Shown here piece after piece: positions 34,089 to 42,397 of a DNA stretch of 64,000 bases; the first letter of the stretch is position 1, and every line of letters begins with the position of its first letter. The DNA comes from Paenibacillus jilunlii (GTDB lineage Bacteria; Bacillota; Bacilli; Paenibacillales; Paenibacillaceae). Under the pieces are notes generated by a model. The model saw only the letters and a list, made by a program, of their open reading frames with translations. It did not search any database and was not told the DNA's origin. The stretch spans positions 258,604-322,603 of the forward strand of contig NZ_FNGM01000004.1 of assembly GCF_900102965.1 (NCBI RefSeq), in the 5' to 3' direction. A program made the translations under genes and the position numbers.

Positions 34089-35720
34089 ATGAACAATACA
34101 AAATGGTGGCAGACAGCTGTTATTTACCAGATTTATCCCAGGAGTTTTCAAGACAGCGACGGGGATGGGATCGGCGATCTCCGGGGGATTATCAACAGAC
34201 TAGACTATCTCGAGCAGCTGGGCATCACCGCAATATGGCTTAGTCCTGTATACAAGTCTCCCAATGACGATAACGGATATGATATCAGCGATTACCAGGA
34301 GATTATGAGCGAATTCGGCACGATGGAGGACATGGATGAATTAATTGAAAGAGCCAAGCTTCGCAACATTCGGATTATTATGGATCTGGTCGTCAATCAC
34401 ACCTCGGATGAGCATCCATGGTTCATTCAAGCCCGCAAGGGAAAAGACAATCCGTATCGGAACTATTATATCTGGCGCGATCCGGTAAACGGCGGAGTTC
34501 CCAATTCCTTGCGTTCAACATTCAGCGGGTCGGCTTGGGAGTTCGACGAAGCAAGCGGCCAGTATTATCTGCACTTGTTCAGCCGCAGACAGCCGGACCT
34601 GAACTGGGAGAACAGTAAAGTCCGGCAAGAGGTATGGGACATGATGAATTTCTGGCTGGACAAAGGCGTCGGCGGATTCCGCATGGATGTGATTGATCTG
34701 GTCGGCAAAATACCGGATAAGGAGATTACAGGAAATGGTCCGAAGCTTCATGAATATCTGCAGGATATGAACCGTGAGACGTTCGGAAAGCATGATGTTC
34801 TAACAGTGGGAGAGACATGGGGCGCGACTCCGGAAGTGGCCAAGCTCTATTCCGATCCGGACCGGAACGAGCTTTCGATGGTATTCCAGTTTGAACATAT
34901 TGGTCTGGACCAACAGGGCGGGGGAGAAAAGTGGGATTTGAAGCCCCTGGACGTAAGTGAATTAAAGCAGGTATTGGCAAAATGGCAAACCGAACTGGGG
35001 AACGCGGGCTGGAACAGTCTGTTCTGGAACAATCATGATTTGCCGAGAATCGTATCCCGTTGGGGCGATGACAAGCAATACCGTGTACAAAGCGCCAAAA
35101 TGTTCGCCATTCTTCTGCATTTGATGAAGGGCACGCCTTACATCTATCAAGGCGAAGAAATCGGAATGACCAATTATCCGATTCAAGAGATCAGCGAAGC
35201 GCAGGATATTGAGACCATCAATATGTATCAGGAACGGATTGCAGAGGGGTATGCCAAGGAAGATATTATTCATTCCATTAATGTAAAGGGAAGAGATAAT
35301 GCCCGAACCCCGGTACAATGGGATCATTCCCCTAACGGAGGATTTACAACCGGAGAGCCATGGCTGCATGTAAATCCAAATTATAAGGAAATAAATATGG
35401 AAGCAAATCTGAAAGATCCAGATTCGGTTTTTCACTGCTACCGTAAGCTGATTGAGCTGCGGAAGAACAACCCAATCGTTGTATGGGGCGATTTTGAACT
35501 GGTGACCCGCGTACCGGATCAAGTGTTCATGTATTTCCGCCGGTATGAAGGGGAGACCTGGCTGGTAACGGCCAATTTTAGCAGGGAAGCCACCACACTT
35601 GAATTACCGGAAACGGGTCAGGCCGGGGAATTCATCATTGGCAACTATACCAGAGATGACGTGGACTTTAAGCAATTACAATTACAGCCTTACGAAGCGT
35701 TTGCCGTCAAACTCGCGTAG
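34089..35720 (+). CDS. GH13 alpha-1,6-glucosidase (oligo-1,6-glucosidase/DexB-like)
   Basis: 543 residues. The GH13 barrel starts at WWQTAVIYQIYPRSFQDSDG. Conserved regions: DLVVNHTSDEHPWF, GGFRMDVIDL with nucleophile Asp near 200, LTVGETWG with acid/base Glu, and FWNNHDLPR with the third carboxylate. The Val after the nucleophile-region motif (RMDVID) is the usual mark of alpha-1,6 specificity. It releases glucose from isomalto-oligosaccharides in the cytoplasm. It follows GH66 by 18 bases in the same operon, with TAGGAG before ATG 34089, so the two enzymes form an import-and-degrade pathway. Confidence 0.92.
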   Translation: MNNTKWWQTAVIYQIYPRSFQDSDGDGIGDLRGIINRLDYLEQLGITAIWLSPVYKSPNDDNGYDISDYQEIMSEFGTMEDMDELIERAKLRNIRIIMDLVVNHTSDEHPWFIQARKGKDNPYRNYYIWRDPVNGGVPNSLRSTFSGSAWEFDEASGQYYLHLFSRRQPDLNWENSKVRQEVWDMMNFWLDKGVGGFRMDVIDLVGKIPDKEITGNGPKLHEYLQDMNRETFGKHDVLTVGETWGATPEVAKLYSDPDRNELSMVFQFEHIGLDQQGGGEKWDLKPLDVSELKQVLAKWQTELGNAGWNSLFWNNHDLPRIVSRWGDDKQYRVQSAKMFAILLHLMKGTPYIYQGEEIGMTNYPIQEISEAQDIETINMYQERIAEGYAKEDIIHSINVKGRDNARTPVQWDHSPNGGFTTGEPWLHVNPNYKEINMEANLKDPDSVFHCYRKLIELRKNNPIVVWGDFELVTRVPDQVFMYFRRYEGETWLVTANFSREATTLELPETGQAGEFIIGNYTRDDVDFKQLQLQPYEAFAVKLA

Positions 35721-35773
35721 GCTAACCTTTGCACCTCTTTGTAATATTGGAAGGTATGACTCCAACGTATAGG

Positions 35774-35806
35774 CTGACGTCCGGAATTCCGGACGTTAGT
35801 TTTTTG
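35774..35806 (+). terminator. Terminator of second sugar operon
   Basis: CTGACGTCCGG and CCGGACGTTAG form an 11-bp stem (one G-U) with an AATT loop, followed by TTTTTT. Confidence 0.85.
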
Positions 35807-35909
35807 TGCTTCATTCTAACAAGGCACCGTCCAGCCAATGAAATTGTGATATAATGACGTCGTTGTTTGTGAACAGCAGAACTACTACTATGATAATAGG
35901 ATGGACCAT

Positions 35910-36554
35910 ATGAAGGGGTATATTCATAAAGCAGATACCAAACGATTGATCATTATGGTTTTCGGCAATGTATTCTTAGGCATGGGAATCAGTATTTTTA
36001 AGCTGTCCGGCATGGGGAATGATCCCTTTAGCGGGATGGTGATGGCACTTGCAGATTCCAGCGGTATCGCATATGCAAATTTTCTAATCTTACTGAACCT
36101 TGTCTTGTTTGGAATAGAATTTATCACAGGACGAAAGTATATCGGAGCCGGAACTTTTGTAAATGCAATTTTGCTGGGCTACATAGCTACTTTCTTTCAT
36201 AGTACCTGGCTAAATTTGTGGGGCGAACCTCAGCTGTTTTGGCAGCGGGTGGTCATTGTGGCGATTGGCGTGGTGGTATGCAGTTTTGGGGTATCCATGT
36301 ATCAGACCTCGGATGTGGGAATAGCCCCCTATGACAGCCTGTCCCTGATTATGAGGGATAACTTTCCGAAAATCTCTTATTTTTGGCACCGGATGTTTAC
36401 GGATGCTCTTTGTGCTTTGATTTGCTTCCTGGCAGGAGGCATTATAGGTTTGGGTACACTGGTGTCCGTATTCGGTCTGGGACCCATCATTCATTTTTTT
36501 GACGTGAATTTTACGAGGAAGCTTCTGGCAAAAAAAGGGTCTAAAGGCGAATAA
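35910..36554 (+). CDS. YczE/YyaS-type integral membrane protein
   Basis: 214 residues, about six membrane helices. The repeated pattern of GNVFLGMGISIFKLSGMGNDPF in the first half and GVSMYQTSDVGIAPYDSLSLI in the second half shows the internal duplication seen in YczE/YitT-like proteins. In Bacillus subtilis YczE is linked to surfactin production, but a biochemical role is not established. ATG 35910 is chosen by its distance from AGGA; ATG 35901 is also possible. It stands alone between a terminator and convergent two-component genes. Confidence 0.8.
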   Translation: MKGYIHKADTKRLIIMVFGNVFLGMGISIFKLSGMGNDPFSGMVMALADSSGIAYANFLILLNLVLFGIEFITGRKYIGAGTFVNAILLGYIATFFHSTWLNLWGEPQLFWQRVVIVAIGVVVCSFGVSMYQTSDVGIAPYDSLSLIMRDNFPKISYFWHRMFTDALCALICFLAGGIIGLGTLVSVFGLGPIIHFFDVNFTRKLLAKKGSKGE

Positions 36555-36596
36555 CGATTTAATGATTCCAATTTTATACCCTTGATATACGGGATT

Positions 36597-37706
36597 TTAG
36601 CAACCATCTCCAAAAGGCAAATTCAGTCGAAATATGAAGACATCTTGAGCATGATTAAGCGTCAGGGTTCCCCGGTGCAGCTCCGCAATATTCCTTGCAA
36701 TGGAAAGTCCCAGACCTGTTCCTGCCTGAATGCCTTCACTGCTTCTTGAATGGTCAACCTTATAAAAGCGGTCAAATAGTCTTTTTTCTTGATCCGGTGT
36801 TAGCGGAATCCCTTTATTTTCGATCTCGATAGTTAGCTGATCACCATCCGTTCTCATCCGTATGCCGATCATTCCCGGCTTCAGAGAATACTTTAAGGCA
36901 TTCATCAGAAGATTATCGATAGCTCTGGCTATTTTATCACTGTCAATCGGGATCACAACTGGAGCGTTACCAAGATCTTTTACGATAGTTATGCCGCTCT
37001 CTTGAGCAATAGGTTCGAATTCAAACAGCAATTGATCTAAAAGTTGGAATAAATCGATGTTTCTTATATTTAACCGGGAGTCAACAGTGGAGAGCTGGGT
37101 ATGTTCAAACAAGTCATCCAGCAACTTTTTTAGATGAATCGCTTTATTATAGGTGTTTTGCACAAATCGCGAGTATTCTTCTTTATCTTGAAACGATTCC
37201 GTTCTTAAAAGCTCAATGTATCCGATAATGCTTGTAAGAGGTGTACGCAGGTCATGTGAAATCCCCGTGATCATCTCCATTTTGGATTTTTCGGTTTCAC
37301 GTTCTTTTACAATCTGCTGTTGCAAACGCTCAGTCATTCGATTGATGTTAAATGCAACCCGCCCGAGCTCATCTTGCCGGTGAACAGATACCCGATAGTT
37401 CAAATCCCCCTCAGTGATTATTTCAAGCCCGCGCTCCAAAGTGATTAAGTCTTTAACGATTCGTCGTGTCAGAGCTAAAAAGGTAATGATAAAGACAACC
37501 ATAAAAAAAGGAGTGATAAAATAAGGGAATATATTCAATAACCAGTTCAATGCCATCTTATTCCCAGCCCTCATTACAAGGAAAATGATCGTGTTATTAA
37601 CAGCATAAGCAATAATTAAACTTAACATCATTCTGATTAAAATGTTGAACTGTATCTTTTTTTTTCGATTTAGCTGTGGCACAGGTTTAGTCAATTTTAT
37701 ATCCAA
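36597..37706 (-). CDS. VanS-like sensor histidine kinase
   Basis: 369 residues from a probable TTG start, overlapping the regulator gene by 20 bases; the exact start is uncertain (another TTG lies at 37694). Two membrane helices (about 25-45 and 55-78) enclose a very short loop. HAMP: LTRRIVKDLITLERGLEIIT. Phosphoacceptor motif MITGISHDLRTPLTSIIGYIE; N box DNLLMNALKYS; catalytic GTGLGLSIARNIAELHRGTL. Resembles VanS/PhoR-type kinases that respond to cell envelope stress. No resistance gene is next to it; a DedA gene lies upstream on the same strand. Confidence 0.9.
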   Translation of the reverse strand: MDIKLTKPVPQLNRKKKIQFNILIRMMLSLIIAYAVNNTIIFLVMRAGNKMALNWLLNIFPYFITPFFMVVFIITFLALTRRIVKDLITLERGLEIITEGDLNYRVSVHRQDELGRVAFNINRMTERLQQQIVKERETEKSKMEMITGISHDLRTPLTSIIGYIELLRTESFQDKEEYSRFVQNTYNKAIHLKKLLDDLFEHTQLSTVDSRLNIRNIDLFQLLDQLLFEFEPIAQESGITIVKDLGNAPVVIPIDSDKIARAIDNLLMNALKYSLKPGMIGIRMRTDGDQLTIEIENKGIPLTPDQEKRLFDRFYKVDHSRSSEGIQAGTGLGLSIARNIAELHRGTLTLNHAQDVFIFRLNLPFGDGC

Positions 37707-38367
37707 CTCCCCATACTGTTTTTATATACTGAGGCTCCCGAGGATTTTTTTCTAATTTCTCTCTTAAATTACGGATATGGACCATTACAGTATTGTCGGA
37801 ATAGCCGTAAGGCTCTTTCCATACACTCTCATAAATTTTCTCTGAACTAAAAACTTGGCCCGGCCGGCTCGCCAGCAGTGTTAAAATTGCAAACTCCAGT
37901 GGAGTTAATGAAATATCGGTTCCGTCCAGCTTCACGGAATGCTTAGTTTTATCTATAATCAGGTTCTTTATAATAAGAAGAGAATTATATTCTTCCTTCC
38001 CCATTAAGGATTGACGCCGTAACTGGGCTTTTACACGGGCCAGCAGTTCCAGCGGATTAAACGGTTTGATCATGTAGTCATCTGCCCCGGTAGTTAGACC
38101 CGTAATTTTATCAATATCTTCCTGCTTGGCTGACAGCATAATAATTGGAGTATCGGATATTTCCCTTATTTTGAGACAGGCTATGATTCCATCCATCCGG
38201 GGCATCATGACATCCAGAATAATCAGTTGAATGGATGCTGTTTGTATGGCATTCAGCGCTTCCTGACCATCTGCTGCTTCAAGCACCTGGTAACCTTCAT
38301 TCCGCAAATAGACATGAATAACATCCCGAATTTCAGAATCATCATCCGCAACAAGGATTGTAATCAT
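37687..38367 (-). CDS. VanR-like OmpR-family response regulator
   Basis: 226 residues. Receiver: VADDDSEIRD, Asp in LIILDVMMPRMDG, Ser in IIMLSAKQEDID, Lys in MIKPFNP. Winged helix: SLTPLEFAILTLLASRPGQVFSSEKIYESVWKEPYG and VHIRNLREKLEKNP. The kinase gene follows in overlapping frame, so they are coupled. GAGGAG supports the ATG. Confidence 0.92.
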   Translation of the reverse strand: MITILVADDDSEIRDVIHVYLRNEGYQVLEAADGQEALNAIQTASIQLIILDVMMPRMDGIIACLKIREISDTPIIMLSAKQEDIDKITGLTTGADDYMIKPFNPLELLARVKAQLRRQSLMGKEEYNSLLIIKNLIIDKTKHSVKLDGTDISLTPLEFAILTLLASRPGQVFSSEKIYESVWKEPYGYSDNTVMVHIRNLREKLEKNPREPQYIKTVWGVGYKID

Positions 38368-38501
38368 TCACCACAGCTCCTCTTCCTTATTTATTTATAA
38401 TAGTTCCCCTTTTACGATAGACGTAAAATCTATTTTTTCAATACTAAAATATTCGGATAATTGCCGCTTCATGTAAAGTGAATAATGCGGCGTTGTTTTA
38501 T

Positions 38502-39020
38502 TTACCTTAGTACTGATTCGATTTGGATATTGAATAACTCAGGCAGGATGTGATCTCCGAAGTACGTTCCTGCAGAAAAAAACATAAGGGTCCATCCTAT
38601 CGCGCTGGAATATGAAATAAGGGCAAAACGTCTATAATTTGTACCGCTCAGTCCGATTAATAGAGGGATGATATAACGTACAACCGGGATAAACATGCCA
38701 ATGTACATAGCCCTATTTCCCCGTTTGTTCAAGATCAGCTCTGCTTTTTGAAAATGTCTATTCTGCCGGAATCTGTTCTTCAGCTTTTGCCCGAAGTATT
38801 TCCCTGCAAAATAAGATACCGTAAAGGCCGTTAATAGCCCTGACAAAGTGCAGAAGTAGGTTATCCACGGATTGATAACGCCCATCTGGCTCAGAGCTGC
38901 TCCGGTAAGGATTGTAATTTCATTCGGAATTGGAATTCCAAAAGGCCCTAGCGTAAAGGCAAAATAAAAAATCAGATATCCATACTGGCTGATCAGCTCT
39001 AAGATCGTGTCGCTAGCCAC
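38502..39020 (-). CDS. DedA-family membrane protein
   Basis: 172 residues from a GTG start with GGAGGTG seven bases upstream. It shows the DedA/VTT signature: re-entrant FTLGPFGIPIPNEITILTGAALSQMG, glycine-rich SYFAGKYFGQKL, and the conserved Arg-Pro-type motif FIPVVRYIIPLLIGLSGTNYRRF. About four to five membrane segments. Family members flip undecaprenyl phosphate or phosphatidylethanolamine and influence envelope-antibiotic tolerance, which fits the adjacent VanRS-like system. Slightly shorter than the usual 200 residues. Confidence 0.88.
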   Translation of the reverse strand: MASDTILELISQYGYLIFYFAFTLGPFGIPIPNEITILTGAALSQMGVINPWITYFCTLSGLLTAFTVSYFAGKYFGQKLKNRFRQNRHFQKAELILNKRGNRAMYIGMFIPVVRYIIPLLIGLSGTNYRRFALISYSSAIGWTLMFFSAGTYFGDHILPELFNIQIESVLR

Positions 39021-39288
39021 TGTGACACCTCCTTCGTTCGTAATACAGAAATCATAACCAAAACTCCTGAGGAACCAGTGAGGGTATTTCTAAAGGAATT
39101 CTGAAGATGAGGTTAGACGACGGAGTATGTTAACGGAGGGGAAGGCCGGGGAGATCAATAGTCCATTTGCAGATGTTATAAGACTGTCGAGGGGATTAAA
39201 CGGGCAGGTTAGTGAAACCACACAGTTCTTCTAACGTATAATCATTATTCAAATTTCTCCCAAATAGCTTATGCGGAGGTGAACTTGA

Positions 39289-39537
39289 CTGGAGCATTTT
39301 TATGACTTGGTTCAATTGGCATTCTCGATCGCTCTCATCTCTTCCTTAGTGGTACTTCCATTCACCTATTTTTCTTTACAAAAGATACACAGGGGTCATG
39401 AAATTGCTGCAGCCGGTTCAACTTGGTTTGTGGCTGTCAGACTGTCGCAACAGAGCAGCATTCAGCGGTGGATAGTACGTATCGCCAGACGAAGAGAAGC
39501 ACCTGATGATGAAAACAATGGTCCTTCCCCACATTGA
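39289..39537 (+). CDS. Putative MifM-like translation-arrest peptide upstream of yidC
   Basis: An open frame of 82 codons whose best start by position is CTG 39289, nine bases after GGAGG; the alternative is TTG 39307. TATAAT stands at 39237-39242. The protein has one membrane helix (LVQLAFSIALISSLVVLPFTYF), then a basic, polar tail ending IQRWIVRIARRREAPDDENNG-PSPH. In Bacillus subtilis MifM a membrane segment is followed by an arrest region with Trp-Ile, basic residues, Pro and an acidic Asp-Glu cluster about 13 residues after the Trp. Here Trp-Ile to Asp-Asp-Glu is 12 residues. MifM stalling unfolds a hairpin that hides the yidC2 ribosome binding site; the same hairpin geometry is present here. 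Not a proven homolog. Confidence 0.65.
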   Translation: MEHFYDLVQLAFSIALISSLVVLPFTYFSLQKIHRGHEIAAAGSTWFVAVRLSQQSSIQRWIVRIARRREAPDDENNGPSPH

Positions 39538-39564
39538 TATTCCATACTTTCAATTAGGGAGGAC
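39521..39564 (+). promoter_or_regulatory. Hairpin hiding the yidC ribosome binding site
   Basis: GTCCTTCCC (39521-39529), inside the last codons of the leader gene, pairs with GGGAGGAC (39557-39564) with one bulged T. The right arm contains the whole Shine-Dalgarno sequence of yidC (ATG 39569). A ribosome stalled on the Asp-Asp-Glu-Asn codons (39505-39516) would cover the left arm and free it. Confidence 0.65.
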
Positions 39565-39568
39565 AACG

Positions 39569-40411
39569 ATGAAAAAGATTTTGTTGCTCCAAAAATGGGC
39601 CAAGCCCATTCTCGTCATGTTGATTGGAGTTATTCCGTTCATAGTGCTCAGCGGGTGTTCGACAGTATCCCAATCAAACTCGATTAATGCCGATTCATCA
39701 GGGATATTTAATCACTTTTTTATTTATCCATTTTCGATCTTGATCAAATTCTTCGCGAATGCATTTCACGGAAACTACGGATTATCGATTGTGCTGATGA
39801 CTTTCATCATCAGACTTGCCATCATGCCGCTCATGATGAATCAAACCAAGAAACAAATGGACATGAAAGACAAGATGGCCGTCCTCCAGCCGGAGTTAAA
39901 TGCACTTAAGGAGAAGTATAAGAATGACGTTAGTAGGGATGCAAAAAAACAACAGCAAGCCGAGATGATGCAGCTCTACCAGAAGCATCAATTTAATCCC
40001 TTAAACATGGGGTGTTTACCGATGCTTCTCCAATGGCCGATCACCCTCGCATTTTACTACGCGATTCGTCGTACCCCAGAGATTGCAGCTCACGATTTTC
40101 TGTGGTTTAGCTTGGGGAAAACAGATTTGATTTTGCCGCTTATTGCCGCTGCGGTGTATTACGTTCAGTTCCGCGTGTCTCAATCCGTTTCAGCGCAGGT
40201 TCAGCAAAATCAAAATAACCAAATGGCTTTCATCGGATTGTTGTCACCGATCATGATGGGTGTATTTTCCATTGGGATGCCCGCTGCGTTACCATTGTAT
40301 TGGGCGGTTGGCGGTATATTCATTATCGTGCAAACGTTCATACTCAATAAAATGTACACGAAGCCAAATGCAGCGATTAAAAACCTACCTACTGGTGTAG
40401 AAGATTTATAA
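39569..40411 (+). CDS. yidC: YidC/OxaA/SpoIIIJ-type membrane protein insertase
   Basis: 280 residues. Signal with lipobox L-S-G-C (Cys30), as in Gram-positive YidC. Five membrane helices of the insertase core: GNYGLSIVLMTFIIRLAIMP with the conserved groove Arg, a coiled cytoplasmic hairpin (KKQMDMKDKMAVLQPELNALKEKY), FNPLNMGCLPMLLQWPITLAFYYAI, and GVFSIGMPAALPLYWAVGGIF. It inserts and folds membrane proteins with or without SecYEG. In Bacillus subtilis the second paralog, YidC2, is induced through the MifM leader; the preceding gene and hairpin suggest the same here, making this the inducible paralog. Confidence 0.93.
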   Translation: MKKILLLQKWAKPILVMLIGVIPFIVLSGCSTVSQSNSINADSSGIFNHFFIYPFSILIKFFANAFHGNYGLSIVLMTFIIRLAIMPLMMNQTKKQMDMKDKMAVLQPELNALKEKYKNDVSRDAKKQQQAEMMQLYQKHQFNPLNMGCLPMLLQWPITLAFYYAIRRTPEIAAHDFLWFSLGKTDLILPLIAAAVYYVQFRVSQSVSAQVQQNQNNQMAFIGLLSPIMMGVFSIGMPAALPLYWAVGGIFIIVQTFILNKMYTKPNAAIKNLPTGVEDL

Positions 40412-40518
40412 TATTGAACCAGTCATAAAACAATACTAAATACAAGGCATCTGAGCGCGGGGAACCGTATCATAAATAACGTTCAGCTAATGGGAAACGC
40501 TAGTTGAATCAATAGTCA

Positions 40519-40570
40519 AAAACCTCCTATTTGAAGCAAACTAGAATTAATTGCTTTAGTAGGAGGTTTT
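40519..40570. repeat. Long hairpin masking a Shine-Dalgarno sequence
   Basis: AAAACCTCCTA (40519-40529) and TAGGAGGTTTT (40560-40570) are perfectly complementary over 11 bases. A second inner stem AAGCAA/TTGCTT (40534-40539, 40551-40556) extends it. It may be a terminator for yidC, but its right arm is also a perfect AGGAGG site for the frame at 40574. Confidence 0.7.
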
Positions 40571-40573
40571 ATC

Positions 40574-40712
40574 ATGATTTTAAGTAATTTATCTGAAGAT
40601 CCTTCGCCGAAGAGCGATTAGAACTTACTGTGTTAAGCGGCACTCTTTCAAGCTGAAAAGAAACCGTTTTACGAGTCTTCCAATACCGCAAGAGCTAAAT
40701 ATAAAACTGTAA
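40574..40712 (+). pseudogene. Short peptide frame or frameshifted small gene
   Basis: ATG 40574 lies seven bases after AGGAGG and opens a 15-codon frame ending in TAG at 40619. Removing one C near 40601 would fuse it with a second open frame (basic, RRRAIRTYCVKRHSFKLKRNR) up to TAA at 40710-40712, giving about 46 residues. It could be a true 15-residue peptide or a gene with a one-base frameshift. I recognise no family. Confidence 0.3.
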
Positions 40713-40804
40713 GGTAGATGTAAGGCAAATCGATAGTTTAGGCCAGCCTGGCAGGATAAGATTGGAACAAATAAAAATAGAAATTTTTTAAAAGGAGAAT
40801 CGAG

Positions 40805-42307
40805 ATGAGGCTGTTTGAACTGTTGCTTTTTTTGTCAAACATCGGCTTGTTTGCATTAACAGTCCTCTTAAAAAAAGGACGGCGCAGAATTCCAGTATTC
40901 GTTGCAGGCGGGATCGCCACACTTTTACTGGTCATTCATTGGATAGTGGAAGGATACAGAGTTCAGCTATTTTTCCCATATTGCATAACGGTCATTTTTT
41001 TAGCCATTTCAGTGTATAGCTATTTTAAAAAAACTGGCCCCCAAAAAATCCCACGATTCATGTTGGGTTCAGCTTATACCGCTATAGCGGTAATGCTGGT
41101 CGTAACAGCGGGTCTCTTGTATGCTTTTCCTGTATTTAAACTGCCTGAGCCGACAGGCCAATTTAAGGTAGGAACGCAAACGTTTCATTTCGTGGATACC
41201 AGTAGGGAAGAGATTTACGACGAAGCCAAAGAGGGTAAGAGAGAATTGATGGTTCAGGTATGGTATCCGGCTCAAGCTGGCACCGGCAAGTACGCCCCCT
41301 TGATTCCCGATACCCGGATCTTACGTTATATGGCTGCGGACTATGGCCTTCCCGGGTTTATTTTTCAACACCTGAAGTACGTATCCAGTCATGCTTATTC
41401 GGGGGCCGAAATCTCTTCGGCACAGAATTCATACCCGCTGGTCCTTGCGAATCCCGGCAACGGCTCTTCCAGGTTCCTCCACACGTCGCAAGCCGAACAT
41501 CTCGCGAGTCACGGATATATCGTGGCAGTGATTGACCACACCTACAATACAGCTGCAACCGAGTTTCCGGACGGGCGGATCACGACCAGCACAACCAACG
41601 ACTTATTCTCGCCCGACCAAGATTACCAGACAGGAAGAGAAATTCGCGACAAGTTGGGAAAAGTTTTAACCGGCGATGTGACGTTTGTACTGGACCAATT
41701 CGAACTCATCCAATCGGGGCAGATTCCAAGTCATCTAAAAGGGAGGATGGATCTCCGTCATGTCGGGGTGTTCGGTCATTCCATCGGTGGGGCGACGGCC
41801 TATGACGCTTCTTACGACCCGCGAATCACGGTTGGAATAGACCTTGATGGAGGGCTTTACCGGCTGCGTGACAGAGAAGGGCTGCGAAAGCCGTTTTTGT
41901 TCATCAACTCAGAAAGCTATTTCGAAAAGTTAAAAATGGTGATGGATAACCGGGTTTACACGGATGCAGAGCTTAAGCGTATGGGCTCAACAAGAGAGTG
42001 GGAGGATCAAGTAACGGAAGATAAAAAGCTGGAGCTTGAACGGATGCGCGAAACGGTCAACGAAGGGGGACAAGTCCTCTATATCGAAAATACGGAGCAT
42101 TTGAATTTTACCGACGTACAGTTTATTTCTCCGATTTTCAAAATGCTGGGCATTACAGGAAAGATTGCGCCCGAGAGAGCGAACTCCGTTATCAATGCCT
42201 ATATGCTGGATTTCTTCGATATGTATCTGAAAAATCAAGGCGGAGTCTTAATGAAAGGACCGGATAGCCGCTTTCCGGAGGTGAGGTTCGTAAACCCGCC
42301 ATTATAA
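40805..42307 (+). CDS. Membrane-anchored alpha/beta hydrolase (PAF-acetylhydrolase-like)
   Basis: 500 residues. Four N-terminal membrane helices (about 3-20, 29-50, 57-75, 90-112) precede an extracellular alpha/beta hydrolase domain. ELMVQVWYPAQAG and YPLVLANPGNGSSR (oxyanion strand) lead to the nucleophile elbow VGVFGHSIGGATAYD, then GIDLDGGLY (acid) and a catalytic His near NTEHLNFTD. This order matches platelet-activating-factor acetylhydrolase isoform II-like lipases. It probably cleaves lipid or other ester substrates at the membrane surface. AAAGGAG precedes the ATG. It is monocistronic and followed by a strong terminator. Confidence 0.82.
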   Translation: MRLFELLLFLSNIGLFALTVLLKKGRRRIPVFVAGGIATLLLVIHWIVEGYRVQLFFPYCITVIFLAISVYSYFKKTGPQKIPRFMLGSAYTAIAVMLVVTAGLLYAFPVFKLPEPTGQFKVGTQTFHFVDTSREEIYDEAKEGKRELMVQVWYPAQAGTGKYAPLIPDTRILRYMAADYGLPGFIFQHLKYVSSHAYSGAEISSAQNSYPLVLANPGNGSSRFLHTSQAEHLASHGYIVAVIDHTYNTAATEFPDGRITTSTTNDLFSPDQDYQTGREIRDKLGKVLTGDVTFVLDQFELIQSGQIPSHLKGRMDLRHVGVFGHSIGGATAYDASYDPRITVGIDLDGGLYRLRDREGLRKPFLFINSESYFEKLKMVMDNRVYTDAELKRMGSTREWEDQVTEDKKLELERMRETVNEGGQVLYIENTEHLNFTDVQFISPIFKMLGITGKIAPERANSVINAYMLDFFDMYLKNQGGVLMKGPDSRFPEVRFVNPPL

Positions 42308-42356
42308 ATTACGGAACAGGCTACCGATTAAGATAATGAAAATGCGGGCAATTTTA

Positions 42357-42394
42357 AAAGCCGGTTATCCAGACGAATCTGGATAACCGGCTTT
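42357..42394. terminator. Bidirectional terminator between hydrolase and GH27
   Basis: AAAGCCGGTTATCCAGA and TCTGGATAACCGGCTTT form a perfect 17-bp stem with a CGAA loop. Poly-T flanks allow use by both convergent genes. Confidence 0.9.
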
Positions 42395-42397
42395 CCT

